64,000 nt of DNA from Desulfovibrio legallii (GTDB lineage: Bacteria > Desulfobacterota > Desulfovibrionia > Desulfovibrionales > Desulfovibrionaceae): positions 62,001 to 126,000 of the forward strand of contig NZ_FNBX01000003.1 of the NCBI RefSeq assembly GCF_900102485.1. Direction: 5' to 3'. The notes under the pieces are model-generated. The model was not told where the DNA came from and made no database searches. It saw only the letters and a list, made by a program, of their open reading frames with translations. Of this stretch, positions 1-8,510 are shown piece by piece; within the stretch, counting starts at the first letter, position 1; every line of letters begins with the position of its first letter. The position numbers and the translations under genes were made by a program.

Positions 1-702
1 CTGCTCCAGGCGGGAGTGCAGCAGCTCCAGCACCGCATCCAGTGCTGCGCCCACATCCAACGGGCCGGTGCGGGGGTCCAGCCCGTGCCCCACCATAAGC
101 AGCTTGCGGGTAATTTCGCGCACCCGCAGGCTCTGCACCCGGATAAGGGCCACAGCCTCTCGCGCCTCGTCCACCTCGGGCAGGGACGCAGCCTCGGGCG
201 CGTCCAGACAGTCCCGCACCAGACCGGCGGCCTGCACAATAATGTTCAGGGGATTGTTGACCTCATGGGCCACGCCCTCGGCCACTCTTCCCAGGCTGCG
301 CCAGCGGGCGGCCTCAGCCAGACGGGCGGCCTCCTCTCTGGCCTGGGCGCGCTCCCCGGCCTTGCGGCATTCGGCCAGCACGTCCTCCAGGCTCACGGGT
401 TTGGAAAGCCAGTTGAGAGCGCCGCGCCGCATGGCCTGCACGGCCTTGCCCATATCTGCCGCGCCCGAGAGCATGACCACGTCAGTGCGTGGATATTTTT
501 CATGTAAAACTTTAAGAAGCGTTACGCCGTCCATGCCCGGCAGGCCCACGTCCAGGAAAATAAGGTCGCGCTCCTGCGCAGCCAAGGCGTCCAGGGCCGC
601 AGGGGCGTCCGCCGCCGTGGTCGCGTCCACGCCGCGCAGGCGCAGCCGTTCCGCCAGGGGATGGGCAAAAGCGGCCTCGTCGTCCACTATAAGCACCCGC
701 AT
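1..702 (-). CDS. Hybrid response regulator-histidine kinase (C-terminus beyond window)
   Basis: Partial gene: 234 residues are visible and the reading frame is still open at the window edge. Residues 1-115 form a receiver domain with the acidic pair in VDDE, phospho-acceptor Asp51 in FLDVGLPGMDG, and the conserved Lys in LSKP. A dimerisation/phosphoacceptor helix follows, with an H-box containing His146 (VAHEVNNPLNII). The ATP-binding domain would lie beyond base 1. No membrane segment precedes the receiver, so the protein is probably cytosolic and takes its signal from another protein through the receiver. The receiver is clearly related to the two stand-alone receivers upstream (shared DDE..F...LAERL..RG pattern). 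A strong terminator lies between it and the receiver gene at 876, so it may form its own transcript. Confidence 0.85.
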   Translation of the reverse strand, partial: MRVLIVDDEAAFAHPLAERLRLRGVDATTAADAPAALDALAAQERDLIFLDVGLPGMDGVTLLKVLHEKYPRTDVVMLSGAADMGKAVQAMRRGALNWLSKPVSLEDVLAECRKAGERAQAREEAARLAEAARWRSLGRVAEGVAHEVNNPLNIIVQAAGLVRDCLDAPEAASLPEVDEAREAVALIRVQSLRVREITRKLLMVGHGLDPRTGPLDVGAALDAVLELLHSRLEQ

Positions 703-786
703 GGGTCGGCCCTCCGCTACTACCTGCGCGCCCGCCGCCAAACGTCCCCGCATGCCGGCTTGTGCGCCGCACGCCCAAGGCGGGGG

Positions 787-815
787 AAAATCCTGGGGGG
801 CTCAGGCCCCCCAGG
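787..815 (-). terminator. Rho-independent terminator after the 876-1349 receiver gene
   Basis: The arms CCTGGGGGGC (792-801) and GCCCCCCAGG (806-815) form a perfect 10-bp stem with a 4-base loop. On the minus strand the stem is followed directly by ATTTTC. It lies downstream of the response regulator that ends at 876. A second small hairpin (about 821-835) stands just before it in the direction of transcription. Confidence 0.75.
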
Positions 816-875
816 CCGCCGGAGACGGCGCAGGACAGATATTTTCGACAACCATCATAAGCCGCGTGCGCCGCG

Positions 876-1349
876 TCATTTGTTGTGCTCGTTCAGCACG
901 TCCTTCTCGTTCAGCACGTCGCGGGCGGCGTCAAAGTCCCCGCCTTCAGCCAGGGAAACGGCTACCATGGCGTTTTCCACCTTGTCGCGGTAGGCCATGC
1001 GGATGCTGCTCAGCAGTTCGTCAATGTCCATGGGTTTTTTGAGGAAGTTGTACGCGCCCATGCGATAGGCGGTCTGCTCTTCCGCATCGCCGCCGTGGCC
1101 GGTGAGGATGATGACCTGCACCTGCGGATTGCTCTTCTTCACATTGCGCAGCACCTCAAAGCCATCCATGCCGGGCATGCGCAGGTCCAGCACGATAACG
1201 TCCGTGGGCTGCTCCACAGCCTTGAGGGCCTGCGGCCCGTCGTACGCCACGCGCGCCTCGAAGCCGCGCATGGACAAACGCTCGGCCAGGGTATCCACAA
1301 ACTGCTTTTCGTCGTCCACCAGCAAAATTTTGATGTCTTCTTTGGTCAT
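876..1349 (-). CDS. Stand-alone receiver-domain response regulator
   Basis: 157 residues. It is a single CheY-type receiver with an acidic patch (VDDEKQF), phospho-acceptor Asp55 in VLDLRMPGMDGF, the switch Thr in ILTGHGG, and Lys in LKKPMD. It has no DNA-binding output domain; the last 35 residues are a short helical tail. The tail carries a tandem duplication (DVLNEKDVLNEHNK) from an 18-base near repeat at about 891-926. The ATG is chosen because AAGGAG lies 9 bases upstream; a longer in-frame extension has no such site. It lies 38 bp after the ChpT-like gene and shares DDEK.FVDTLAERL..RG with the receiver at 2056, so the two are likely paralogues in one relay. Confidence 0.9.
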   Translation of the reverse strand: MTKEDIKILLVDDEKQFVDTLAERLSMRGFEARVAYDGPQALKAVEQPTDVIVLDLRMPGMDGFEVLRNVKKSNPQVQVIILTGHGGDAEEQTAYRMGAYNFLKKPMDIDELLSSIRMAYRDKVENAMVAVSLAEGGDFDAARDVLNEKDVLNEHNK

Positions 1350-1387
1350 GGAACCATGCTCCTTGCAGGCCCGCCAGCACGGGCCGG

Positions 1388-2059
1388 TTATGCGCCCTCG
1401 CCAGCGCAGGCCGAAATGGAAAGAAAAAACCGCTGCCCCGCGTCCCGCCAAGGCATAAGCGCCGCCCGCCAGCCGGGCCTGAGGCCATCCAGCAGAGGGC
1501 TGCCCGTCATGACTGAAAAAGCCATCTCCCGGTTGGGGCCCTCCGTCACTTCCACAATAATGCCTTCCTCTTTCTGCCGCCGCCCCGCCGCAAAGCGCAG
1601 GGTTACCTGCCCGCCCACGGAGGCGCAGAGGTCAAAAACTTCCAGCAGCGCGCGCAGCACGGCCAGGGCCGGCACGGGGGCCCAGATGGGCTCTTCCGTC
1701 TCGCGGTACTCCAGCCTGACCTGCGCGGCCCGCGCGTGGCGCGCCGCCAGAAGGCAAAAGGTCCGGCAAACCCGCGCCAGGTCGCAGGGGCCGGCGTTAT
1801 CCGCATTTTCCGCGCCGCCCGCCTGGGCCATGTGGTCCATGCCCTCGGCCAGGGCAGCGCCCTGAACCACCGCGCGCTGCACCTCGTCCAGGGCTGTGGC
1901 GAGCCGTTGCTGCCGCGCCGCGCCGTCCGCAGCGTCGCGGGCAGCCAGGGCGGCCAGGTCCTGCGCAAGCCCCGCCGATTCGCGGATCACGGCCAGCACG
2001 TTGCGCATATCGTGGACGGCAGAGGCCAGCAGCCGGGCCATGCACTGACTGTCGTTCAT
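1388..2059 (-). CDS. Small histidine phosphotransfer-like protein (ChpT-like; degenerate kinase)
   Basis: 223 residues. Near the N-terminus is an H-box (AVHDMRNVLAVI, His16) followed by a second helix, the usual two-helix dimerisation/phosphotransfer module. The C-terminal part has the predicted size of an ATP-binding domain. However, I see no N-box Asn, no DxGxG and no GxGxG glycine motif, so ATP binding is unlikely. That layout (DHp plus dead ATPase fold, about 225 residues) matches histidine phosphotransferases such as Caulobacter ChpT. No membrane segment is present. Its ATG overlaps the stop of the upstream receiver (ATGA), and another receiver follows, which places it between two candidate phospho-donor/acceptor partners. 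The ChpT-like function is inferred from architecture; a degenerate kinase is the alternative. Confidence 0.6.
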   Translation of the reverse strand: MNDSQCMARLLASAVHDMRNVLAVIRESAGLAQDLAALAARDAADGAARQQRLATALDEVQRAVVQGAALAEGMDHMAQAGGAENADNAGPCDLARVCRTFCLLAARHARAAQVRLEYRETEEPIWAPVPALAVLRALLEVFDLCASVGGQVTLRFAAGRRQKEEGIIVEVTEGPNREMAFSVMTGSPLLDGLRPGWRAALMPWRDAGQRFFLSISACAGEGA

Positions 2060-2457
2060 GAACGCCCCCCCCCATTTGCCGCGTCACCTGCCGCGCCTTC
2101 GCGCGCGGCGGCCTCCACGGCAGCCAGAAAATCCTTGAAGGCCAGAGGTTTGGTCAGGCAAGCCACGGCCTGGGCCAGGGGGCAGACGCCGTTGTCGTCC
2201 ACGGCCTCATGCCCGGTAAGCACAATAACGGGCAGGCCGGGATGCGCCGCCTTGAGCCGGTGCAGGGCCGCATCCCCGGAAAGGCCGGGCATGAAGAGGT
2301 CCAGCACGGCCACGTCGGGCACATCCTTATCCGCCTCGTTCAGGGCGCTCAGCCCGTCGTAGACCACGCGCACGTCGTAGCCGCGCAGGCGCAGGCGCTC
2401 CGCCAGGGTATCCACAAATTCTTTTTCATCGTCAGCCAACAGGATGCGCAAGGCCAT
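2056..2457 (-). CDS. Stand-alone receiver-domain response regulator
   Basis: 133 residues: one CheY-like receiver with ADDE acidic pair, phospho-acceptor Asp53 in VLDLFMPGLSG, Thr in VLTGHEA, and Lys in LTKPLA. There is no output domain, so any effect must come from phosphotransfer or protein contact. It starts 1 bp after the stop of the sensor kinase gene and overlaps the start of the ChpT-like gene by 4 bp, so translation of the three is probably coupled. It is closely similar to the receiver at 876-1349 over its first 40 residues, which suggests a gene duplication inside the operon. Confidence 0.9.
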   Translation of the reverse strand: MALRILLADDEKEFVDTLAERLRLRGYDVRVVYDGLSALNEADKDVPDVAVLDLFMPGLSGDAALHRLKAAHPGLPVIVLTGHEAVDDNGVCPLAQAVACLTKPLAFKDFLAAVEAAAREGAAGDAANGGGRS

Positions 2458-2458
2458 G

Positions 2459-4213
2459 CTACACCTCCACCGCGCTGTCAGGGGGGGTCAGGGGCAGGCG
2501 CACCCGCACGGTGCTGCCCTTGCCCTCTTCGCTTTCCACCTGGATGTCGCCCCCCAGGCGACGCACTATGCCGTAGGTGATGAACATGCCGAGGCCCGTA
2601 CCCTTATCCTTTTTGGTGGAATAAAACGGCTCAAAAATGTGCTTGAGCACATCGGGCGCCATGCCTTTGCCGTTGTCGCGCACGGCCACTTCCAGCCCCT
2701 GCGCCCCCGCGGCGCAGCTGATCTTGATGAAGCGGCCCATATCCGGGCCGTCCGTGCGCTCCACCGCCGCCACGGCGTCCAGGGCATTGCCCAGGATGTT
2801 CAGGAATATCTGTTGCAGTTCGCCCCGGTCCGAAACAATTTCCGGCAGGTCATCCGGCAAATCCGCTTCCAGGCGCACGCCCCGGTTCTTGGCTTCGCGC
2901 TCCAGAAAGCTCATGGTCTCGGCAATCACTTCCTCCACATGCAGGCTCTGGCGGTTGGCGTCCATGCGCCGAGCAAAGCCCAGCAGCCGGTGGGTGATGC
3001 CCCGGGCGCGCTCCACAGTGCTTTCTATGCTGCTCAGCAGGGCGCAGAAGCGCTCCTTATCCGCGGGGTCGCCCGCCACCTTGCCCATATCCAGCAAATC
3101 CTGCGCCAGGCCCGCCTTTTCATAAATGACGGCCAGGGGGTTATTAACCTCGTGGGCCACGCCCGCGGCCAGCCGTCCTATGGAGGAAAGCTTCTGGTTG
3201 TGCTCCATCTGGGCGAACACGGCCACCCGTCGTTCGTCGCTGGCCTGGAGACGGTTGATAAGGTGCTTCATGAGAAAGTGCGAAACCAGCACAATAAGGG
3301 CCACCCCGCCGCAGAGCACCAGCAGAAGCTCGCTGCGCAGGGCCGACCAGGGGCGGAAAGCGTCGGCCACGGGCTTCACGGCCAGCAGCATGAACTCCGT
3401 GCCCGCCAGGGTGCAGGAGGCCACCATAAGATTGCGGCCCGAAGTGTCGGTCACCCGGCGCACCACGGTTTCGTGCGAGGCCGGCGGCAGCGTCAGGGGC
3501 AGGGGTTCCAGCGCCTTGCCGTAGAGGTTGGAATCGGTCTGCAGCACGCCTTCGCGGTCCACAAGAAAAACGTCCGTATCCTGCTCCGGCCCCACGGTGG
3601 AGACAATCTTCTGCACGCTCAGGGTATCCGTGGCCACGCGCAGGGTCCAGGAGCGTCCGTTCTCCTGCAGCCGGTGCACGGCCACCACCATGTGCGGATA
3701 ACCCCGGTAGCCCAGAAAAACGTTGCTCAGGTGGCGACCCTTGATTTCGGCTTCCCGCAGCCAGGGCTTGCCCGCATAGTCCGCGCCTTTGAGCTTATAC
3801 GGCCCCACATAGTTTACCTGGCGGCCTTCGGCGTCCACCAGGCCCATGTCCACAAAGCCCTGAAACTCGCTCTTAAGGGCCAGGAACACCCGGTTGAGGG
3901 TGCGCTCGTCCGCCAGATCCTCAAAGGTGTAGGCGTGCGCCAGAAACCCCACCGTGGAGGCCCGCTCGCCCAGATAGAGCTCCAGGGCGGCCTGGGATTT
4001 GCGGGCCAGGGCGTAGACCGGGCTTTCCATCTCCCGCACCAGGGTGCGGGTGTACTGCATGTGGCTGATGCCGGAGAGCAGCAAAAGCGGCGTAACGGAC
4101 ACAGCCACCATGAGCAGGGTCATGAGCCGCCTGAGGGAACGGTAACGCCCCGGCGAGACGTCCTCCGGCACTTCCAGCAAATGGCTGAAAGACTGTTTGA
4201 GTGTGGCGAACAT
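2459..4213 (-). CDS. Membrane sensor histidine kinase with extracytoplasmic Cache-like domain
   Basis: 584 residues. Membrane segments lie at about 29-50 and 293-315 and bracket a periplasmic region of about 240 residues. That region has a double-Cache look (GFVDMGLVDAEGRQVNYVGPY, TDVFLVDREGVLQTDS), typical of small-molecule sensing. The kinase core follows: H-box GVAHEVNNPLAVI with His354, N-box ILGNALDAV, G1 DNGKGM, F-box FEPFYSTK and G2 GTGLGMF. All catalytic motifs are intact. It lies upstream of a receiver, a ChpT-like protein and a second receiver, and downstream of the exporter and a small membrane protein. The ligand is unknown; the neighbouring TauE-type exporter makes a sulfur oxyanion or organosulfonate a guess only. 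Confidence 0.92.
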   Translation of the reverse strand: MFATLKQSFSHLLEVPEDVSPGRYRSLRRLMTLLMVAVSVTPLLLLSGISHMQYTRTLVREMESPVYALARKSQAALELYLGERASTVGFLAHAYTFEDLADERTLNRVFLALKSEFQGFVDMGLVDAEGRQVNYVGPYKLKGADYAGKPWLREAEIKGRHLSNVFLGYRGYPHMVVAVHRLQENGRSWTLRVATDTLSVQKIVSTVGPEQDTDVFLVDREGVLQTDSNLYGKALEPLPLTLPPASHETVVRRVTDTSGRNLMVASCTLAGTEFMLLAVKPVADAFRPWSALRSELLLVLCGGVALIVLVSHFLMKHLINRLQASDERRVAVFAQMEHNQKLSSIGRLAAGVAHEVNNPLAVIYEKAGLAQDLLDMGKVAGDPADKERFCALLSSIESTVERARGITHRLLGFARRMDANRQSLHVEEVIAETMSFLEREAKNRGVRLEADLPDDLPEIVSDRGELQQIFLNILGNALDAVAAVERTDGPDMGRFIKISCAAGAQGLEVAVRDNGKGMAPDVLKHIFEPFYSTKKDKGTGLGMFITYGIVRRLGGDIQVESEEGKGSTVRVRLPLTPPDSAVEV

Positions 4214-4358
4214 GGGCTCCTCCAGGGCTGCGCCGCGCAGCTAAGGTGTCACAAATGTTTTGTGTCACAGCGGTCTCGGGGCGGCGCGCGCCGGGCCGGG
4301 CTGTGGGGGACGGCCGCCGTGGCGGCCGCCGCAGAACCGCAGCCCGTCGGGCCGCGAC

Positions 4359-4790
4359 CTAGTGCCCGCCGGCCACCAACACGCCGGAGGCCGCCAGGCT
4401 GAGCACCAGCACTTCGGCAATGGCGATGCACATCATGAGCCACTCCTTGTGCTTGGCCAAGGTCCAGGCCAGCTGGATGAAGCAGAGGATGGTCAAGGCC
4501 GCCAGAAAGGCTATGCCCACGAAATTGCATATATCGCCCTTGGTCACTAAGGCAAGCCACCCCCAGCCCTGGGGGATATGCCCGGCCGCGCGGTATTCGG
4601 CGGCGCTGTGGGTCCACAGCCGGGGCATTTCGTCCAGGGGAATCTGGGGCGTCAGCACGCCGAAAACATACAGCGCGTAGCTGATGAGCAAGACAACGAA
4701 GCCCAGCAGCGCGCCGTAGAACAAGGTATCCGCATAGCGCAGCTGCGCCGGAGAGGCTTTGATTTCGTTACGCAAATCTTTGGTCTGCAT
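4359..4790 (-). CDS. Small integral membrane protein next to TauE-type exporter
   Basis: 143 residues with three hydrophobic segments (about 28-48, 92-113 and 122-140). After the first segment is a roughly 40-residue loop (TPQIPLDEMPRLWTHSAAEYRAAGHIPQGWGW) that probably faces the periplasm. The ATG has AAGGGAG 8 bases upstream. It begins 26 bp after the stop of the TauE/SafE gene, so the two are almost certainly co-transcribed. Small three-helix proteins beside TauE-family exporters are common and are often labelled DUF1634; I cannot confirm membership by eye. A role as an exporter accessory subunit is inferred from position alone. Confidence 0.7.
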   Translation of the reverse strand: MQTKDLRNEIKASPAQLRYADTLFYGALLGFVVLLISYALYVFGVLTPQIPLDEMPRLWTHSAAEYRAAGHIPQGWGWLALVTKGDICNFVGIAFLAALTILCFIQLAWTLAKHKEWLMMCIAIAEVLVLSLAASGVLVAGGH

Positions 4791-4816
4791 TTTTATACTC
4801 CCTTATGCGTCCGGCC

Positions 4817-5929
4817 TTACCAGCCCAGACCCTTGAGCAGGGCCTTGGCCCCGGAGAAGAAGAGCACGATAATGACCATGTAACGGATGAACTTGGGCTT
4901 GGCCACGGCCAGCAGACGCACGCCCACTACGGAGCCCAGCATAAGGCCCACAATGGAAGGCACGGCCATGAGCGGGATGACGCAGCCCTGGTTCAGATAG
5001 ACCCAGGCGGCGGAGGTGTCGGTGATGGAGAGCAGGAATTTGGAGGTGCCCACACCCACCTTGAGGGGCACGCCCATGAGCAAATTGAGCACCGGCACGT
5101 TGGCCCATCCGGCCCCCAGGCCGAACATGCCGGCCATGATGCCGATGGCGATGAAGAGCAGCAACCCGACCAGGGTGCGGTGGGTCTTCCACTCCACCAC
5201 TTCGCCCGTGCTGGGTTCCAGGAAGACGCCGTTCATGCCCAGGGCCAGGCCCACGGCGTCCTGCTTGGTCACCACGGGGCGCACGGAGTTTTTGGACAGC
5301 AGCAGCAGCACGGCGATGCCCAGAATGGTCACGCCCAGGCAGGTCTGCACAACGTCGGTGGGCAGAGCCAGGCCCAGCATGGCGCCCACGATGGCGCAGG
5401 CCGAGGCGATGAGCGCCACGGGCAGGGCCAGGCGCAGGTTGGCGAAATTACGCCGCAAAAGACCAGGCCCGGCGGCCAGCGCGCCCGCCAGGGCCACCAG
5501 CAGGCCCGCGCCGCGCACAAAGTCCAGATGGAAGGGGAAGAAGCCGCTGACCAGCGGCACAAACAGCACGCCGCCGCCCACGCCGGCCATTACCGCGATA
5601 ATGCCGAGGATAAAGCAGAAAAACAGCAGGGCCGTGGGCCAGAACCACCAGGGATGGTTATCCACGGGCGCCAGGTCTGGCGTCTGGACGGCCGGGGGCG
5701 TGGCCCCTTCCGGCGCTGCCTGCAGGGCCGCCCCTGCGGCATTGCCCGGCGCGGCCGCCGCGTGCTGATCGTTTTGCGCCGTCTGCAGGGGTGCGGTCGC
5801 AGTCGCGATTTGCGCCCCTGCGCTCACGGGCCCCGCCAGAAGCAGCAGCAACGCCGCCATGAGCGGCCACAGCCGCCATGCCCCAAACCTTGCCCCCTGA
5901 ACAGGGGCCGCACTCAAATCACACGCCAT
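4817..5929 (-). CDS. TauE/SafE-family anion exporter
   Basis: 370 residues. An N-terminal signal-like hydrophobic stretch (LWPLMAALLLLLAGPVSAGA) is followed by an Ala/Gln-rich linker. After it come about eight membrane helices with the family's internal twofold pattern. These include the glycine-rich GIIAVMAGVGGGVLFVPLV in the first half and IMAGMFGLGAGWANVPVLNLLMGVP in the second. The family exports sulfite, sulfoacetate or related anions. It is first in a minus-strand operon leading into the sensor kinase relay. AAGGGGG lies 5 bases before the ATG and supports this start. The long periplasmic leader of about 60 residues before the first core helix is unusual for the family. In a sulfate reducer, sulfite export or sulfonate handling is plausible; the substrate is not determined by the sequence. 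Confidence 0.85.
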   Translation of the reverse strand: MACDLSAAPVQGARFGAWRLWPLMAALLLLLAGPVSAGAQIATATAPLQTAQNDQHAAAAPGNAAGAALQAAPEGATPPAVQTPDLAPVDNHPWWFWPTALLFFCFILGIIAVMAGVGGGVLFVPLVSGFFPFHLDFVRGAGLLVALAGALAAGPGLLRRNFANLRLALPVALIASACAIVGAMLGLALPTDVVQTCLGVTILGIAVLLLLSKNSVRPVVTKQDAVGLALGMNGVFLEPSTGEVVEWKTHRTLVGLLLFIAIGIMAGMFGLGAGWANVPVLNLLMGVPLKVGVGTSKFLLSITDTSAAWVYLNQGCVIPLMAVPSIVGLMLGSVVGVRLLAVAKPKFIRYMVIIVLFFSGAKALLKGLGW

Positions 5930-6064
5930 TGTATCCCCCTTGCGGCCAGATGCCGATGCGTTGTTTCGGACAAAGCCAGACTAGCCTCCGGCAGCGGTCC
6001 GGGCCATCGGGAGTTTCCTGATTTGTGAATTTTTGCCTAAGGGTTTTCCCCAGAGCGGGAAGCG

Positions 6065-6101
6065 GCCCGCGGAGCGCAAAAAGCGCGCGACGGCCGCGGG
6101 C
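6065..6101 (-). terminator. GC-rich hairpin after the LuxR-type regulator
   Basis: Arms GCCCGCGG (6065-6072) and CCGCGGGC (6094-6101) enclose a second short stem closed by an AAAAA loop. It lies downstream of the regulator ending at 6197 and upstream of the exporter gene, both on the minus strand. No T-run follows it, so termination is possible but unproven. Confidence 0.3.
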
Positions 6102-6196
6102 GGACGCAAAGAGACCTGTAACGGCGGCGGCCGTTCAAAACGGGGCTGCGCCGCCTGAGGGGGCAAAACCGCGCGCCGCGTCCGACGGATTGCGGA

Positions 6197-6880
6197 TCAG
6201 ACCTTGACCAGGCCGTGGCGGATGGCGATTTTGACCAGGTCGCCTACGGAGGCGGCCTTGAGCTTGGTGAGCAGATTGTACTTGTGGGTTTCCACGGTTT
6301 TGGGGCTGATGAAGAGCTCCCCTGCGATGGCCTTGACGCTTTTGCCGTCCGCCAGCAGGCGAAAGATCTGCTTTTCGCGCGGGGAAAGGGCGCGCAGGTC
6401 GGCGGGCGCATCCCCGGCGGCGCTGTCGGCGGCGTGGCGCTCCCGCAGCAGGGCGGCCATGCGCCCGCCGGGATCGGGAAAGGTGACAAAAATCTCGCCC
6501 CGCCGCACGCTTTCTATGGCCCGCAGCAGCACGCCCGGCGGTTCGGACTTGCGCACATGGCCCATGATGCCCAGGTCCACCAGCTCCGGCAGCCAGCGCT
6601 GGTCCTCCAGGCCGGTGTAGACCACAATGCGGACGCGGGGCTGCACTTCCAGCACGGCCCTGCCTGTTTCCACGCCGTTCATGCCCGGCAGCCCCAGGTC
6701 CAGCACCACCAGGTTTGGCGTCAGGGCAGCGGCCAGGGCCACGGCTTCGCCGCCGCTGCAGGCCATGCCCACCACCCGCAGATGCCCATAGGGGGCCAGC
6801 AGGCTGCGCACGCCCTCCATGAGCAGCTTATGGTCATCCACCAGCAGGATGCGGCAGACTTCGCCCGGCATTTCCGGCAT
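6197..6880 (-). CDS. NarL/LuxR-family response regulator
   Basis: 227 residues. The N-terminal receiver has ILLVDDH, phospho-acceptor Asp in VVLDLGLPGMNG, and the switch Thr in YTGLED. The usual Lys is in HVRKSEPPG. A linker leads to a C-terminal LuxR-type helix-turn-helix (LSPREKQIFRLLADGKSVKAIAGELFISPKTVETHKYNLLTKL). It should act as a DNA-binding transcription regulator. The start is placed where the receiver begins, with GGGGAG about 11 bases upstream; a further in-frame extension is not credible as a protein. It follows mgtE by 61 bp on the same strand and no cognate kinase is adjacent, so it is an orphan in this window. Co-transcription with mgtE suggests, but does not show, a link to magnesium or envelope conditions. 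Confidence 0.9.
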   Translation of the reverse strand: MPEMPGEVCRILLVDDHKLLMEGVRSLLAPYGHLRVVGMACSGGEAVALAAALTPNLVVLDLGLPGMNGVETGRAVLEVQPRVRIVVYTGLEDQRWLPELVDLGIMGHVRKSEPPGVLLRAIESVRRGEIFVTFPDPGGRMAALLRERHAADSAAGDAPADLRALSPREKQIFRLLADGKSVKAIAGELFISPKTVETHKYNLLTKLKAASVGDLVKIAIRHGLVKV

Positions 6881-6941
6881 AGGCGGCGGCGCTCCCCGGC
6901 AAGGGTCTCCCGCCGGACCACACGGCCGGCGGCAACCTCGG

Positions 6942-8510
6942 TTAAAGGATGAACAGTGTGGCCAAACCCAGAAAAATAAAAAAGCCCGCCCCATCAGTAA
7001 TGGTGGTGAGAAAAATGCTGGAGGCCTGGGCCGGGTCGCGCCCCAGGGCGCGGAAGATCAGGGGAATGGAGCCGCCAGCCACCGCGCCCAGCAGCATGTC
7101 GCACATGAGCGCGCCGCCCATGACGCCCCCCACGCGCGGCTGCCCGGTGAACCACCAGGCCCCGAAACAGGCCGTAACGGCCATGACCAGCCCGGTGACA
7201 ATGCCGATCTTGCCCTCGCGCAGCACGGCCATCCAGGCTTTTTTCTGGTCAAAACGGTCCGTGGCCAGCTGGCGGATCATGACGGCCAGGGCCTGCTGGC
7301 CCGTATTGCCCGCCTGATTGGCCACCATGGGCATCAGCACGGCCAGCACGGCCATCTGCGCGATGGTGCCCTCAAACATATAGACCACGGAAGCGGAAAG
7401 GGCGGAATTGAGCATGTTCACAAACAGCCAGGGCAGGCGCTTGCGCACGCTCTCCTTCCAGGGGGTATCCACGCTTTCTTCCGGGTCTGCGCCCACCATG
7501 CCCAGCATGTCCGCGCTGGCTTCCTCGTGCATGATGTCCATGATGTCGTCGTAGGTCACCACGCCCATGATGTGGCCTTCGTTGTCCACCACGGGCATGG
7601 CCATAAAATTGTAGTGCGAAAGCAGGCTCGCCACTTCGCGCTTGTCCGTGTCGTAGGTGACGCTCACCACGCTCTGCCCGGCCACGGCGTCGCCCACAAT
7701 GGTGCCCGGCCGCGCCAGCATGAGGTCGCGCAGAGAAAGCACGCCTACCAGCACATGCTGGGCGTCCGCCACATAGGCGTAGTAGGGGCTTTCCTTATCG
7801 GCCATTTCGCTGCGGATGTGGGCAATGGCCTCGTCCGCCGTAAAGCTCTCCTCCAGCAGGATGAGCTCGGTATTCATGACGCCGCCGGCCGAATCCGGAT
7901 CAAAGTTGAGCAGACTGCGCAGCTCTTCGGAGCTCTCGCGGGTCAGGCGGCCCAGCAGAGCGTCGCGCCGGTCGGCGTCCAGCTCGTCCAGCACGTCGGC
8001 GGCGTCGTCCGGGGACATTTCGGCGATGATCTGGGCGGCCACGTCGTCGTCCAGATTCTCCAGCACGTCCACGGCTACGTTTTCGTCCAGCTCGGCCAGG
8101 GCCTCGGCGGCGTCCTCCTTGGACATGCGCCGCAGGGTGCTGACCTGCTTTTCCAGGCTCAGATTTTCCAGATGGTCGGCCATGTCGGCCGGGTGGACAA
8201 ACTCCGCATCCGTATAGGCGGCGGCGTCAATGCGGGTGTTCTCGCGCTCCAGGTCGGCCACTTCGTCGTCACCGGCCTCGGCCTCCGCGTTGGAAGCGGA
8301 CGGCGCGACGGCAGCCACAGCGGGGAGGGGTTCTGCCGGGGGAAGAGCTGCGGGAGCCGCCGCAGCGGCTGGAGACGAAAAAGATTCAGGGCCGGCGGCG
8401 CTGCCCTCCGACGCGGGGGAAGCCTGCACCGCCGCAGCGTCCCGCGCAGGCGCTGCAGCGCCCTCTTCACGGGGAAAAACGTCGGATTTGTCAGTGCGGA
8501 AGTCAGCCAT
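6942..8510 (-). CDS. mgtE: Magnesium transporter MgtE
   Basis: 522 residues. After an Ala-rich, disordered N-terminal extension of about 90 residues comes the superhelical MgtE N domain, including MADHLENLSLEKQVSTLRRMSKEDAAEALAELD. A CBS pair follows (MNTELILLEESFTADEAI and GVLSLRDLMLARPG), then a five-helix membrane domain with the family signature VANQAGNTGQQALAV and the C-terminal TDGAGFFIFLGLATLF. MgtE is a Mg2+-gated channel in the inner membrane; the N and CBS domains sense cytosolic Mg2+. The start at MADFRTDK is chosen because upstream in-frame sequence is not protein-like. The N-terminal extension is longer than usual. It is divergent from nadC and is followed by a response regulator. 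Confidence 0.95.
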   Translation of the reverse strand: MADFRTDKSDVFPREEGAAAPARDAAAVQASPASEGSAAGPESFSSPAAAAAPAALPPAEPLPAVAAVAPSASNAEAEAGDDEVADLERENTRIDAAAYTDAEFVHPADMADHLENLSLEKQVSTLRRMSKEDAAEALAELDENVAVDVLENLDDDVAAQIIAEMSPDDAADVLDELDADRRDALLGRLTRESSEELRSLLNFDPDSAGGVMNTELILLEESFTADEAIAHIRSEMADKESPYYAYVADAQHVLVGVLSLRDLMLARPGTIVGDAVAGQSVVSVTYDTDKREVASLLSHYNFMAMPVVDNEGHIMGVVTYDDIMDIMHEEASADMLGMVGADPEESVDTPWKESVRKRLPWLFVNMLNSALSASVVYMFEGTIAQMAVLAVLMPMVANQAGNTGQQALAVMIRQLATDRFDQKKAWMAVLREGKIGIVTGLVMAVTACFGAWWFTGQPRVGGVMGGALMCDMLLGAVAGGSIPLIFRALGRDPAQASSIFLTTITDGAGFFIFLGLATLFIL

